Part shown: piece by piece, positions 11,478 to 23,387 of the stretch | Layout of the letters: each line of letters begins with the position of its first letter | Numbering within the stretch: the first letter of the stretch is position 1 | Assembly: GCF_029784165.1 (NCBI RefSeq) | Contig: NC_073696.1 | Location: forward strand, 235,601,271-235,665,270 | Length of the DNA stretch: 64,000 nt | From: Wyeomyia smithii | Lineage: Eukaryota > Arthropoda > Insecta > Diptera > Culicidae | Reading direction: 5' to 3' | Position numbers and translations under genes: made by a program | Notes under the pieces: generated by a model | What the model was told of the DNA's origin: nothing | What the model saw: only the letters and a program-made list of their open reading frames with translations | Database searches by the model: none

Positions 11478-12357
11478 TATTACGAGAAAATGGTGTGATC
11501 GTTCTAAATCTAAATCCGGGGTACACGACTCGGGAACTAACACTAAGGTAAATGTGCCAAAACTGTTAGAGAATCAGAGACCGAAAAAGAAAAGAAATGC
11601 CAACAATAAGGTAAAAGGTGGAATTTCGAACGAGAATATGGTAGAAGTAAAAAAAAAAAAATGGGTATTTGAGAGCTGAAACTATACCAATACATAGAAA
11701 AAAGGCCTAATTTTGGCCGAAAATTGGGTGAGCATACGTAAAATACCATATTTAATGGCTTACTCTGGGAGACGAACATAGAATAAACTTGTTAAAAGTT
11801 AGGTTTATTACTTAATTGAGAGTTAAGGGGATAAATGTGTCAAAACTAGGATAAATGGATTGGATAAGACGAAATTATAACAACTGTATTGGAAATAGGT
11901 AAAATTGCTTGTTGGAGGCCTAAATTAGTATAAATGTGCCAAATAGGATGAATATCCTGTATAAAACTGTTGAACAAGTTTTTGAGCTTTTCCTTTATTC
12001 GTTAGCAAAATTCGATCGCCTTTTTTGGTAACAAAATAAGCAGGTTTCTTATCAATCATTAATTAATTAATCATTAAATTCCATTTTAAATCATGAAATG
12101 TTCATTGATTCGGGTTAAGGAAAATATAGGCGCTCTGTATGACAAAAATTAGAAATAAACTGGAAGTTGGTTCCAAGTTTAAATTATTTCATAGCATAGA
12201 TTTCATAAGGTCATAGTCAAAGTAATTTCAGAAATTCTAATACAAAATATAAGTTTATGCTTGTCTGATACAATGACATTTTTGAATAAAAATAATTGAG
12301 ACGCTTTCATGAAAATATAAAAAATTAAGTGATAGTAAAACACCCAAAAAGTTAGTA
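11478..12357. other. No gene recognised
   Basis: AT-rich sequence, with a short A run near 11650 and no repeat partner noticed. Confidence 0.4.
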
Positions 12358-12824
12358 CAGGTTGGACTCGATTATCCGGAGACTCGATTATTCGGAGACT
12401 CGATTGTCCGGAAACTCGATTTTCCGGAATTCGATTATCCGAAATTTTAGACTCGATTATTCGGATTTTTTTTTTTTGTGTCCGTTTTTAATTTTTATTC
12501 CGAAATTTTGTCTTTACCATCCCTTCTGGCATATTTGTTACCATTTAAGTCACTTCCGGCATGTTTGGGACATGTTCGAATTAAGTGAAAATAACCAATG
12601 TCCTATTTATTTTTTTTACTTCTCAAGATTTTACCCCTTTTTGCATCAGAAACAACTTCTGGTTACGCCACTGCATCATACAAGTAAATAAAGAAAAGAA
12701 ATATTTATTCTATGTTCGTTAACCGCAAAATTTCAGTATTTTTTGTGTGATTCGATTTTCCAGAAAACTCGATTATCCGGAACGAAAAATTTTTTGATGG
12801 TTCCGGATAATCGAGTCCGACCTG
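12358..12824. mobile_element. Pogo/Tc1-mariner type MITE, 467 bp
   Basis: Terminal inverted repeats CAGGTTGGACTCGATTATCC and the complement of CAGGTCGGACTCGATTATCC are flanked by TA on both sides (12356-12357, 12825-12826). Near the left end the motif ACTCGATTATYCGGA recurs several times as short sub-repeats. There is no coding capacity. TA duplication with CAG...CTG ends fits pogo-like elements. Confidence 0.8.
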
Positions 12825-12869
12825 TATTTTCTTTTCCTACATACCTATAAGAATAAAATCCATATTTTC

Positions 12870-13010
12870 CTTTCATTTCTAGGTGACTGTAGAATGGCCA
12901 AATACCACCCAATACGGGTTCTTTCGGACTCGGGAAAATGGCAAAAGTTTGATAACTTTCGGTGTCTGTAAAACAGCCTTGAATGCACAAATCCCACCCT
13001 ATATCATATA
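12870..13010. repeat. Single diverged minisatellite unit
   Basis: GGCCAAATACCACCCAATAC followed by a diverged TTTCGGTGTCTGTAAAACAG block matches the 127-bp family in the reverse orientation. Confidence 0.5.
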
Positions 13011-13214
13011 TAGTATAAAACCATGGACACATCAGATTTAATATCGAGGCTATTCCGCTTAAAAGAAAAGAAATCCTTAGTAAACCTATCGGAACTCTTT
13101 CAAGAAACGTTTGGTCAGCTTGGGAAACATTTCAACTAGACATCGCAGCAAGTGACGTACAGCACAGAATGACGGAGGCTTTTACTTCATACTGCCAATT
13201 TAACAAATGCTGAA

Positions 13215-14100
13215 TCTGCCGTGATGTGCCATGGTTAACTGAATACTCACTAACCTTCGTAGGGAAGTTAGACGCTTGTTCAACAGGGTTAAAATCTCTT
13301 CCAGCCAGGAGCATCTCTCACTAAATACAACGCTGCGCTACGCAAAGCCAAAAGGAGCTCCAGAGTTCCATTTTGGAACTCTGTGGACATTCAGAAAATT
13401 GTAGTCTGACTGTCCCTATCGAAGAAACGCTGGAATTTTTTATGAACATAATCCTTCTTGGCTCGACAGAGACCTCCGGATTGAACGTTGAAGAGCTGCA
13501 GAACCTCGGATGCAGGCATGACGTCACGCGACTCTGCAGTGCTCGCTCGTCGACTGTCTACTGAGGTTTCTATCAACTGCGCTTCAAGCTTTTTTGAGCC
13601 TATGAAGTCACCAGAACCAGATTGCATTCTACCAATCTTCTGGCAAGATTCTGACAAGGTTGTACTATTCGTACTTTATCAAGCTAACTTTACTCTGGTA
13701 CATATCGCGGATAGCTGGCAAAACATTAAGGTAGTGTTTATAGTAAAGCCGGGCGAAAAAATCCAATACATTGCTTTTAGTCCGATAAGTCTGACGTCAA
13801 CTCTTTACAAGTTGATGGAGAAAATTACGGATAACTAAATCCACCGCGAGTTTCTTAAGGTTTTACCCTTTCATAAGCATCGACAATCCATACGAAATCA
13901 TTGCTAGCGCTCTTGTTCTACATCACCATTGCGCGGCCACGTACAACGTACGCAACTTTCGTATGGTGGCCTAAGGTAAACGAAACGTTAGCTCAGGCAA
14001 AACTTGAAAAAGTTAAAAGCCTGGCCAGTCTTCCCGTTACCAGTGTCTTGCACTCAACGCCGACTGCTGTCATGGAAGCCATGCCCTGCAATCACGTAGT
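13215..14100 (+). pseudogene. LOA-like LINE fragment lacking the RT catalytic core
   Basis: Pieces in several frames match the element at 39.1-43.2 kb: LTNLRREVRRLFNRVKISSS, then NAALRKAK-like sequence, PGSTETSGLNVEELQ, SPEPDCILPIFWQ, VVFIVKPGEKIQ, FSPISLTSTLYKLMEKI, LPFHKHRQS, and after a jump near 13890-13910 ITIARPRTTYATFVWWPK and STPTAVMEAM. The palm region with motifs A, B and C is absent, so the copy carries an internal deletion plus many stops. The 3' part with RNase H is also missing. Confidence 0.7.
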
Positions 14101-14324
14101 ATTCTTTTCAGCCACAATCTGTAGTTCAGATTTGAGTGCAACAAATGTAAATTTCAATGACGAAGTGTTATAATTTCGTGTAGCTAACGGTAATTTATTT
14201 GTATGGCAGGATTGTGTAAGTGGTATAGAATAAATAATCACCGAATGAAGCAAATTTGCATATACAAGAATTATAAACCGGTTTGAGCACGGAAACAATT
14301 AAACATAATCGAAAACAGACTATG

Positions 14325-14390
14325 GCTCTGGTAGTGCAAAGGTACTGCACTAATTTAGTTTTTGGTGTTGCGTGTTCGAAGCCCAATCAG
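14325..14390 (+). promoter_or_regulatory. tRNA-like Pol III box A / box B pair (possible SINE head)
   Basis: TAGTGCAAAGG at 14332-14342 fits the box A consensus TRGYNNANNNG. TGTTCGAAGCC at 14373-14383 fits box B (GGTTCRANNCC) in 10 of 11 positions, at tRNA-like spacing. An acceptor stem is not convincing and no second copy was found, so it could be chance. Confidence 0.3.
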
Positions 14391-15164
14391 AATTTTTATC
14401 CTTCTTCCATGTTGCATATTGTTCTCTAACAGTATATTAATTAAGACCATCTTCGGCAATAAACTCTCATGTATTGCCTTTTTTTTCAAATCAGATATTG
14501 AAACCAGCACTGGTCGATCGCGCAAATAACATAAGCAACAACTTTTGATTGAATCGATAAACGATAATTGATTTACAGCAGGAAACGCTGATATCAATGC
14601 ACTTTCTATGCCCCACCACGCGAATAATTATCTTCGTTTCTGGGTACCTGCAGCCTGCGGAACGGTGTATAAATTGATGAAGTGCTATGCATATTGTAGA
14701 TTCGTTCCACACGTTGTCTATCCGCCTACCTCTGTAACCGATTGCTTATCGTAATTGCAACCCATAGCAATCACGGACAGACAGAGTCGGTCGGGGTAAA
14801 GCTTACAAAGTAATGCTCGAAATATCCAGCGAAAATTGTCTTAAACCCGATTGACCCACTTCACCCTACTGAGATTACTCATCAAGCGCGCAATATATGC
14901 GGTAGCAGGATTGCCGATTACGAAATTAGTTGAATCTGTTTACAGATTGGTGATGGATTGAAAATGCGGGAAATCCAATTGATCGGCAGATCGATTCAGC
15001 ATTACGATTCAAGTTTTACTGAATCCAACTCAGATTGGAAATGGTGTGTCTTCCCTAGGTCGCCCTTCTTTTAATACTTCAAAAATGATTTCAATGGAGT
15101 CGCATGGTAATTGTTAAAATACCTTTTAAACCTATTTTTGTTAAACGCTTTTCAAATCGAAATA
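14391..15164. other. No gene recognised
   Basis: Non-coding sequence without detectable repeats or conserved frames. Confidence 0.4.
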
Positions 15165-15406
15165 GGGTAATCGCTCCATTATTCATCTCAACAGGTTGGT
15201 GCACCTATATTCATCTTGATTTTCTCATTTCTCCAATTTACCGTCAAATTTCTACAAATTTTTGGAAGTAAATCTATTTGCTTTTCGATTTTCTTAAGTG
15301 GCTAAATGTTTTACGTTGAAAATATGGTAAAATTTGACGATAAATTGATCAAAAAGGCGTGATGAGATGAGTATAGGTACTGAGATGAATATGGGAGCGG
15401 TTCCCC
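15165..15406. mobile_element. 242-bp MITE, TA target duplication
   Basis: The termini GGGTAATCGCTCC and GGAGCGGTTCCCC are imperfect inverted repeats flanked by TA (15163-15164, 15407-15408). It is the uninterrupted relative of the element at 9628-11477. There is no coding capacity. Confidence 0.8.
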
Positions 15407-17860
15407 TAGCAATTAAGAATTTCATTAAGATAATGTCACTGTACGAAGAAGTTTTACAAAAGTTTGCCACAAAATAGGGATATGTTAATCACAGCTGCTC
15501 TACAGTCTATCTCTGTGCATTCAATATTTAGAGCTCTATATTGTAGAATACTTCAGGCTCTAGCCAAAAGCAGAATGGTACTTTTACTATTGGTAGTTCC
15601 ACTTTCGAGCCAAATGTGCCCGCTTTGTTTCGTGTCCAAAACCGAAATGATACTTTGAGTACATATTTCAAACCGGAGCGGTATTATTGCGACAGTGCAC
15701 ATATCAGTTTCTACAAATCGAGCCGCCTGAAATGTTTTAATTGTTTCGTTGATGTACACGAAAATAGATGGAGAGTGCAGTGCCTCACATTGGGAGCTTG
15801 AAATTGCGTAGTTCTTTGTATGTCATTCGATCCTTCCCCACTGTTTTACGGCTAGCAAGTATTACCCAGGTCACATATCGCATCCCTAAAATAGTCATTT
15901 ATGTGGCAAATGTACAGCAAGGCAGACAATTTATCGTCAATCTCACAACTTTCGCAGTTCATATTCCAGATTTAATTTTGATTCCTTCGGACAGAACGGT
16001 AACTGACTGGCGTTGGAATACCGAAATGATAATTTCAAAAGTAGAAACAATAAAAATCTGGACCATTCGTCGTGTTCGTGGCTGCTATTGAAAAGGAGAG
16101 AAGATACCACCATTAAAATGTTGATTGCATGTGCCAACACTAACCTCAAATGCCAATTCCACTAGCCGAGTAGAAGGAGATCACCAATAACACCAATGAA
16201 ACTACACCTCGAACGACCAGAAACCAACAGGATTCGGTCATAATTGTTCGACACTCAGCAAAACTCGGCCACAAAGACACACGGCTACCGTATTTACATG
16301 TACGTACGTACGAACGCACATTCCCATACGGGAGCCAGGGACATCTTCGCTTTCACAAATGGGTCCGGCTGATGCGATGGTGTGCTATGAATTTTGTGCT
16401 ATCAGCAAATTCCGACATGTTTGTGGCCGGTTCGAATTCTGCTGGGAGATAACGTTTGCATTTTCTGTTTAATATGCACACATCGGCCGGTATCCACATT
16501 GGTGGTGGCAGTTCGGTGCACTCAATGAGTTGGTTAAATTTAAAATTGATTACCATTGTGAACTTGGAATGGTGTTTATTTGAATCCTGGTCCAGGCGTT
16601 CACCAAACGAATGCGTCGTGAAGAGTCTAACCGAAGCCTTAGGATTGTTTGCATTCGATGCGTTGCTAATGTTACTGGTTTGTGTTTTTCATTAGCCTGT
16701 GCAGAACTAATTCGAAGTTAATTTAGCTTACTGAATAAATATATTTTCTTAACACTACGTTTGATTGTTTGTTTGTTTAGCAAACGGTTTTATTACGTAC
16801 GTTACTATTTATCATAATCACTGGTTTCCAATATCAATTGTCTCGTTCAATCAATCAATCCTCAGCAATTTGTGTAACTCCCAAAACACTGATAACGAGT
16901 GACAACTAGAAAACTTAGGTGATGCTTTCGAATGAATCTCTTCATTCTATCAATTAACTGTTTGCAGTTCGGTGCTCACCAGTTATTTTTTTACACCAAG
17001 AAACTCAAAATCAAAATGTTTACAGGATATTATACATATATCCAGAAGATTTAAGCTTTCAAAATGGTTTACCGTGAACTTTTTGCTGAAGTTTTGGTGC
17101 AGTTCATAGAAAAGCTCGTCCGCGAGTGAACGTAAAAACTAACAAGTCGGTCACTACAAAAAATACTAGTTCAGTAGAAATAGCAGTCAAGAAGTGATAA
17201 TAAGTAGCAGTCATGAAGATCCAAACGAAGCCGGGAGAGTTCACCAGAAAATCCTCGTATATATAAAAGAACTTTTCCAGATGGCTTACATCTCGTGAGT
17301 GGAAGGAGATGCACTGGCCTCCTTCCTTGCAGCAGGTGTAGCTCCTTTTCCACAGACTATCAGACATTCGATGCAACCTTCCGTTGCATAGACTGACATA
17401 GGATTCGTTATTTTTATTTTTACATAACCAGGACAACGCATTGAGTATTTAGTTAGCAGTTAGCATTAAGGTAGCATTAGCACTTTCTCATATGTTCGCC
17501 GGAAGGAACTCCGATATTTGCCAGCTAAAGTGTCGAGCTAAATTAATAACAAAGAATGAGTACGATATGGTTTTTATTTCGTAGGTATGAGGATATGACC
17601 AAAAATTGGATAGCGTGGAAAATCGATATGGTTTCTCTCCGATTTGTAATTGTTTGGCCCCGAATTAGGACATTTACCGTAGTTTTGCAAAATATGCACT
17701 AATTTTTATTTATGATTTGAAACATTTGTGACAAAATCAAGCCATTCACTTCCTCATTGAAATTGACAGTTGTTGCACTTATACAGATTGTGGCTGAAAA
17801 GAAAGTGAAATAACAACTTGCAAATTACAAGATAGAAAATAAAATTATACCATACAAAAT
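15407..17860. other. 2.4 kb without recognisable genes
   Basis: Only short overlapping open frames on both strands, none with a recognisable motif. A box-B-like GGTTCGAATTC at 16429-16439 lacks a matching box A. A tandem GTTTGATTGTTTGTTTG run lies near 16760. Confidence 0.4.
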
Positions 17861-17867
17861 AAACGTA

Positions 17868-18085
17868 CCCGGCGTTGTTCCCGGCGTCGTACCCGGGCAT
17901 AGGACGTTTGAATTTAATAATTGCATCTGGTGTCGATTTTCCAATTCATCTAGCTTCAAGAGATAATAAAAATGGATGGTATTCGGGTATTTTATGCTGT
18001 TTTCAGAAAACCGAAAATTACCTTCTTGTTGGGTTTAGCCTCTTGGCATCATCCCGATTTCGGAAATACCTATAAAGCGCAGATT
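17868..18085 (+). repeat. Diverged minisatellite-type fragment
   Basis: GGTGTCGATTTTCCAATTCATC, TGGTATTCGGGTATTTTATG, CTGTTTTCAGAAAACCGAAA and CCGATTTCGGAAATACCTAT, in order, correspond to the Helitron-associated 127-bp unit in the same orientation as at 4.4-5.65 kb. The sequence before it (about 17868-17905) is a small CCCGG-rich run. Confidence 0.5.
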
Positions 18086-18884
18086 TAATAATTCTAGGCT
18101 GAAAGGCACATTAATAAGCATTAACAAAATAGAAATATGGCACTATATTATGATTATTGATTTTTTTGAGATTGCGGAGAAACGCTTAAAGAAGTTAAAG
18201 AAAGTAAACTTTGGAAAGAGTTCAAAATGAGCTAAACAAACGAGAAATTTGCCAAATCGACATTATTTTCGGAAGAATCATAACAAACAAACATGAAGGC
18301 AAACAATAAGCAGCAAGAGAAATGCGATGAAAAGAGTAGTTTCAAGCAAAAAGTTCATACAATTCTAAATGTTAAAATAAGAGACATTGGGAAATTATTT
18401 CAGAATCACCAATAAATCGTTTCAAACGTCAAGAAAACCACGCAATTTTTTCGAATCAGCTTAAAAGCACTGATGAGTTTCGGCCAAAACTCAAGGATGA
18501 GATTGTAAGATGTCATAAAATTAGCTTCAAATTATAGTCAACAAAACCAGCTTCATATTATTATATAACGAATAAACGAAACTCAAATATTATTACAAAT
18601 TAGGCCCAATAAATTATGAAAAAAGAAAAATCACAGAGACAGGCAAGAAATAAATGGCCCTAAATTTAGCAACAAATTTATCGGTTATCATTTTCAGAAA
18701 TCGTGAAAAACAGAAACCAATAATTTTGATAGGTTGAGCCTCGAAGCTCTAAAAAGTCAGTAAATTATTGAAATAATATGGTCTTCAATTTTTGGCTTAC
18801 TTGATAAGATCTTTTTAGCTCGTAGAAGGTGCAGAGAAATAAGGCTTGAAACTCCTAACGAATTTGTGAAATAATTTTAGATCT
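18086..18884. other. No gene recognised
   Basis: AT-rich sequence upstream of the RT homology of the Jockey-like LINE. It may include its 5' part, but nothing identifiable was read. Confidence 0.35.
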
Positions 18885-19224
18885 AGTGCAGTATCGCATT
18901 AAGTATTCAGTAATGAAGTTCTCACTGAGGATCAAGTTTTCGAAGCTGCCAATAATGTTCCCGTTACTGGACGTTCCATCGCCTACATCAACATCGATGA
19001 TAGTATGATTATTGCTGCCGCTACCAAACTTAAACACTCTTTCTCTCCTGGTCCAGATGGCATTCCTACCACGTTGTTAAAAATGTGTATCTCCGGTTTA
19101 GTTATTCCGTTGAGCTTTTTTTTCCGCTTGTCGCTTTCCACAGAAAGATTTCCTACAGCTTGGAAACATGCTTTTTTGTCCCCGGTTTATAAAAAGGGTG
19201 ATCATACGCAAATCGAAAACTACC

Positions 19225-19471
19225 CGGACGAACACATACGATTCGCATAGATTCTCTAGGATTCCTCACATTGGATTCGTGAGCGTTCTTGAAAAGGATT
19301 CCTGAAAAAAGCAATCCTCAGGAATGCCCTGTATATGGCTCTAGGATTCTTAAATAAGAATCCTGAGTGGGAATCCTCCGGATCGTGTTTGCGATTCCTT
19401 TCACGATTCCGTCACCGAGTTAAAGGTATCCTGGGGATTCTTACTCAGGATTCTCTGCGTGTTAGTAAGGG
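19225..19471. mobile_element. 247-bp GGATTC-rich insertion with 4-bp target duplication
   Basis: It splits the conserved NYRGIS motif of the RT and is flanked by TACC on both sides (19221-19224 and 19472-19475). Inside, GGATTC/GATTCC/GAATCC occurs about a dozen times in both orientations. Terminal inverted repeats are weak. The family was not recognised. Confidence 0.75.
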
Positions 19472-20432
19472 TACCGTGGAATATCAGCTCTGTGTGCTAT
19501 ATCAAAACTGTTCGAGCTAATCGTGCTGCAACATGTTTCCTCGCATTGCCAGAATAGCATAGCTGACGAACAGCACGGATTTCTACCAAAACGCTCCTGT
19601 ACGACGAACCTAATGTGCCTAACAAGTTTTGTTGTCGACAGCTTTATCGAAAGATTACAAACGGACACGATCTACACGGACCTATCAGCCGCTTTTGATA
19701 AAATAAACCATCGTGTTGCTGTCGCTGAACTCGACCGTTATGGCTTTAGCGGCCACCTTCCGAGCTCGTTAGAATCCTATCTAGTGGGACGTACGCTGAG
19801 TGTTAAAATTGACGACGAAATCTCCCAATCGTTTTCCGTTACTTCCGGGATCGCCCAAGGCAGTCATCTTGGCCCACTAGTGTTCCTGCTTTATTTCAAC
19901 GACGTTCACTACTCCGTAAAATGCCCTCGTCTAGCATTCGCCGATGATTTGAAACTTTTCAACAAAATAAAAAATACCACTTTTCTTCAGCAACAACTTA
20001 ACCTATTCGCCAACTGGTGCGAGTTGAATCGAATGACACTTAACCCATCCAAATGCTCCGTGATCACGTCCACTAGAAAACTCCGGCCACTACATGTTGA
20101 TTATACCCTTAACGGTTCTCCAATACAACGAGTCGAATTCATCAAGAACCTCGGAGTGCTTCTGGATGTAAAACTCACCTTCAAACAGCATATATCTTTC
20201 ATCGTAGCGAAAGCTTCCAGACAACTGGGACTTATTTTCCGAATGACGCGTGATTTTAAAAATATCCACTGTTTAGTCACGCTCTACTGTTAGCTGGTTC
20301 GGTCTTCACTTAGGTACTGTTCAACGGTTTGGATCCCTCACTATAACAATGCTATTTATTGAATTGAAAAGATCCAGCGGCGGTTTGTACGTTATGCCCT
20401 TCGAACGCTCCCCTGGCGGCAACCTATGCGTA

Positions 20433-21645
20433 AAGACTGGAACGCGCAAAAATTGGTCGACAAAGAAATCGTTCCTTTCAGTCAAAATTCATAATACAAA
20501 CATCTTCCTATTTTTATTTTGGTAGTTCAACTCACATGTTTAAAGGAAAAAATGTTCGTTTATTATTTTGGTTTGCCAAATCCAAACTGCCGTGCCATCC
20601 GCTTAGCCCTTTTCATTGAATTTTGTACAGTGGTCCTATCGACCTTATTCGTCGCCAAACGCCAGCTAGATTTATTCTGCTGCTAGTTTTCGATGGATTT
20701 ATTAGTTTTTCAATTCTGTTCGATAGAGCGGAAATCTGAGCTGTTAGGAGGGTTGTGGTCTAAGGGTATCACAACCACGTTGTACGCATCGTACCACTAG
20801 ATCGCCTTTTTCCCATAGTGGCAGCTTGCAAAGTTCGACCTGAACAGCACAGGCCTTTTATGTTGCTCTAGGGATGGTAGCAGCCGATTTTCCAGGCACT
20901 CCTGGACGAACATCTCTTGATTGACGGTTTTGTACTGATGAAAATGCCTCTTTTTAGACCACACGTACATATGGCCTGCCAGACGCGGTATTTTTTCGGG
21001 AACTCCGATAGTTTGATGGTTTTGAAAATTTAGGCCACCTTTCCTTTTTCTGGTACGGTATAAAATTTCCGTCCCGGAAGATTCACATTAGAATCGACAC
21101 CCACGGTCGAGATTGTTTGTTTGTTTTGTTCGTAATCTGGTTTCGCCACCTTCACCATCTTAAACGTCGACAACCCGGATCGTTTCTTGGCTCGCTACAC
21201 ATTAGTATGGGAGACAATGAGCTTGCCAGTGACGTATTTGATGGAAAGGTTAGGATAATTCTTATAATTCGCTGCCACTTTCTTCATCGTCGCTGCCACG
21301 TCCGAATTACGATTTCCGCCGTTTCTAGGCTTCCTGGCGGTCGACAGATGATCCCCGAACAGTTTAGAAATGTATGTTACGGTCGATTTGGCCACATCCA
21401 GCAATTTTGCCAATTTGGCGTGCGAGAACGTCGGATTCTCTTGCTGCGCGAGCAAAATTTTGACACGCTGTTCCTCTTGCTTGGATGCCATTTTGAAAAC
21501 TGGAGAGCAACCGGTGAAAACTCATTTTAGCAACCATTGTATATACACTCAGCAACCCAATGCAACATTTCATGTTTTTTTCTAATGCATTTTTAACAGA
21601 ATTACACCAATTTGAAGTCGACCAATTTTTGCGCGTTCCAGTCTT
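20433..21645 (-). mobile_element. DD37E-type Tc1/mariner transposon with intact termini
   Basis: Terminal inverted repeats of about 28 bp begin AAGACTGGAACGCGCAAAAA. They are flanked by TA at 20431-20432 and 21646-21647. The element carries one minus-strand transposase pseudogene. Insert plus one TA is 1215 bp, a multiple of three. Confidence 0.9.
20560..21491 (-). pseudogene. DD37E transposase, inactivated
   Basis: The start ATG is at 21491 (MASKQEEQRVKILLAQQ). It is followed by an HTH-type region (HAKLAKLLDVAKSTVTYISK) and ARKPRNGGNRNS. After about 21195 the frame is broken, but FPKKYRVWQAI, FASCHYGKKAI, WYDAYNVVVIPLDHNPPN, FRSIEQ (third catalytic Glu) and LATNKVDRTTVQ are read in order. 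The second Asp appears changed (FRSN where WPD is usual), and several stops are present. The length matches a full-size member, so this is a decayed complete copy. Confidence 0.8.
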
Positions 21646-22000
21646 TAATACTAGGTACGAGGATCGCTGTTAGCTTCTTCAGATCGACACTCTCCAACTA
21701 CGCCGAGAAACAGCGCGTGCTATGCTAGTATCAGATATCCTGACAACACGAGTTTACTGCCCTGCCATTCCTCGTCAAATCGACTCGAATGCCCCCACTA
21801 GAACCCTGCGAAGGATGCCAGCATTGCAATTGCCCGTTCGTCGAATCAACTACAGTTCTAATCGTGCCATCATAGGTATACAACGCACTTTCAACAGAGT
21901 TTCACAAGCCTTTGATTATCATTTATCATTTTTTTCTATAGAATTTGAAGCTGATCTGATGACATTTTTTAATTTTATGCTTTTAGAAACAATTTCATAG

Positions 22001-23387
22001 AAATTCTTAGGAATGGCTAAAAATATAATTTTCAATTTTTTCCGCTTCGAGCTCCAGGGCAATATCTTTTCGCTTTTGTCAATTAGTGTTATTCAGAAGG
22101 CTGAAAAAAGAAGGAACGAAAACAATTTGAATCAAGTAATAATCATAAAAAAACGTTATAAACGAAGGACAACAAGTGTTTGGCCCCTTTGGAGCACTTT
22201 TTACCTACAATAGGCAAAGCATAGCATATTTGATCGCCCGTGTGTTGTCCGCGATTGACCAAAATCAACTAAAATTGCACAAAGAACCGTCAGAATGGTG
22301 CTTAGGAGTAGCAAGCCATTTTTAGTGTACAACTCCCGGTGATCTTTCTTTTCACGCCCAATGCAGATCAATAGAGAAAAAGATATCGGGAGTGTTAGTT
22401 AGTTTAATACTTGTTGTTACTAGAGACCGGGGAATCCTCTGCATCAACCACAAGTAATAAAGGAATGAATTAGTGTTAATGGAAAGGAATTGATCTGGAT
22501 CCATCGAGGTTGATGGTGTGATCTTTTCTACACAAATTCGCACACGATATGGGTACTTCCCGGGTTATGGGTAACCAGCCACCAGGAGACGATATAAATA
22601 GAACCGCGCCACAATCACTGTATCGGCATACAGGAGAATCGAAGTTTCCAGTTATCTTCGGTAACCTACCAATCGTTAACAGTCTGTATTACACCAAACT
22701 TCGCGTGTCATCCCGTGAACTTTTCAAATTTACCTAGAAACGAATGGATCTCGGTCAACACAACAACCGCACGCCGAACGCAAACCTCTGGTACCAGTTC
22801 AAATAACCGATAGAGCAAGTACGAGAAAAAAACTTTCGCGAGGGAAGTCTCTGAACAGAGAGCCACCACGATGCACCCTAGAGCATTATACAATGTAATG
22901 GTCATCGATGCGTGTCGTTGAACTTCGAAACCGCTGTATTAAAATAGTCTCACTAAGTGCACTAAAAACATCGCGCGCGAAGCTGAACTGCCCTCTCCGA
23001 AAGCAAACAACAGCGTGCCGACCACTGGTATCACGAAAAAGCCAAAACACCAGCTTTATTAAAAAAAGAGAATCGACAAAATTCCATGTATCCAAAGCCC
23101 GAAAACCCCTTCAAAAAAGGAGAGTGCATATATACACAATAAAGGGGTCGTTCCTAAACCACGTGGTTATAAAGAGTGGTACGGGGGGAGGGGGGGGGTT
23201 GTTGTCAAAAGACCACGCACGGGGGTGACCACGTGGTCTTTTTTCCTGTCTTATAATTTATTGCTGCCACCAAGTCATGAATGAAGCTTTTGCATTTTAG
23301 AAATATAGAATGTACTAAAAGTTTAATAATAAAAATGTTAAAATTTAAGTAAATTTTTGGCACTTGACAAATGAAAAGACTACTAGG
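22001..23387. other. No gene recognised; one CCACGTGG-flanked fragment
   Basis: Mostly unique sequence. At about 23143-23240 a plus-strand segment holds CCACGTGG near 23159 and again near 23229, enclosing a G-run (GGGGGGAGGGGGGGG). This resembles a truncated terminal fragment of a dispersed DNA transposon, but the evidence is thin. Confidence 0.3.

Larger units (their letters stand above)
18885..22000 (+). pseudogene. Jockey-like LINE reverse transcriptase, interrupted twice
   Basis: The RT is collinear over three pieces. 18885-19224 has SFSPGPDGIPTTLLK, TAWKHAFLSPVYKKGD and IENY. 19476-20430 has SKLFE-type sequence, QHGFLPKRSCTTNL, YTDLSAAFDKINHRV (motif A), SGIAQGSHLGPLVFLLYFND (motif B), LAFADDLKLF (motif C) and NLGVLLDVKLTF. 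21648-22000 has RYEDRC, ARAMLVSDILTTRV, RRINYSSNRAIIGIQRTFNR and FDYHLS. The first gap is a 247-bp insert, the second a 1213-bp DD37E transposon. Removing each with one target duplication restores frame. Three in-frame stops (about 20291, 20360 and after RYEDRC) remain, so the element is dead. Upstream endonuclease and ORF1 were not found. Confidence 0.85.

Noticed and set aside
16429..16439. Box-B-like GGTTCGAATTC
   Set aside because: No consensus box A upstream and no tRNA fold is apparent.
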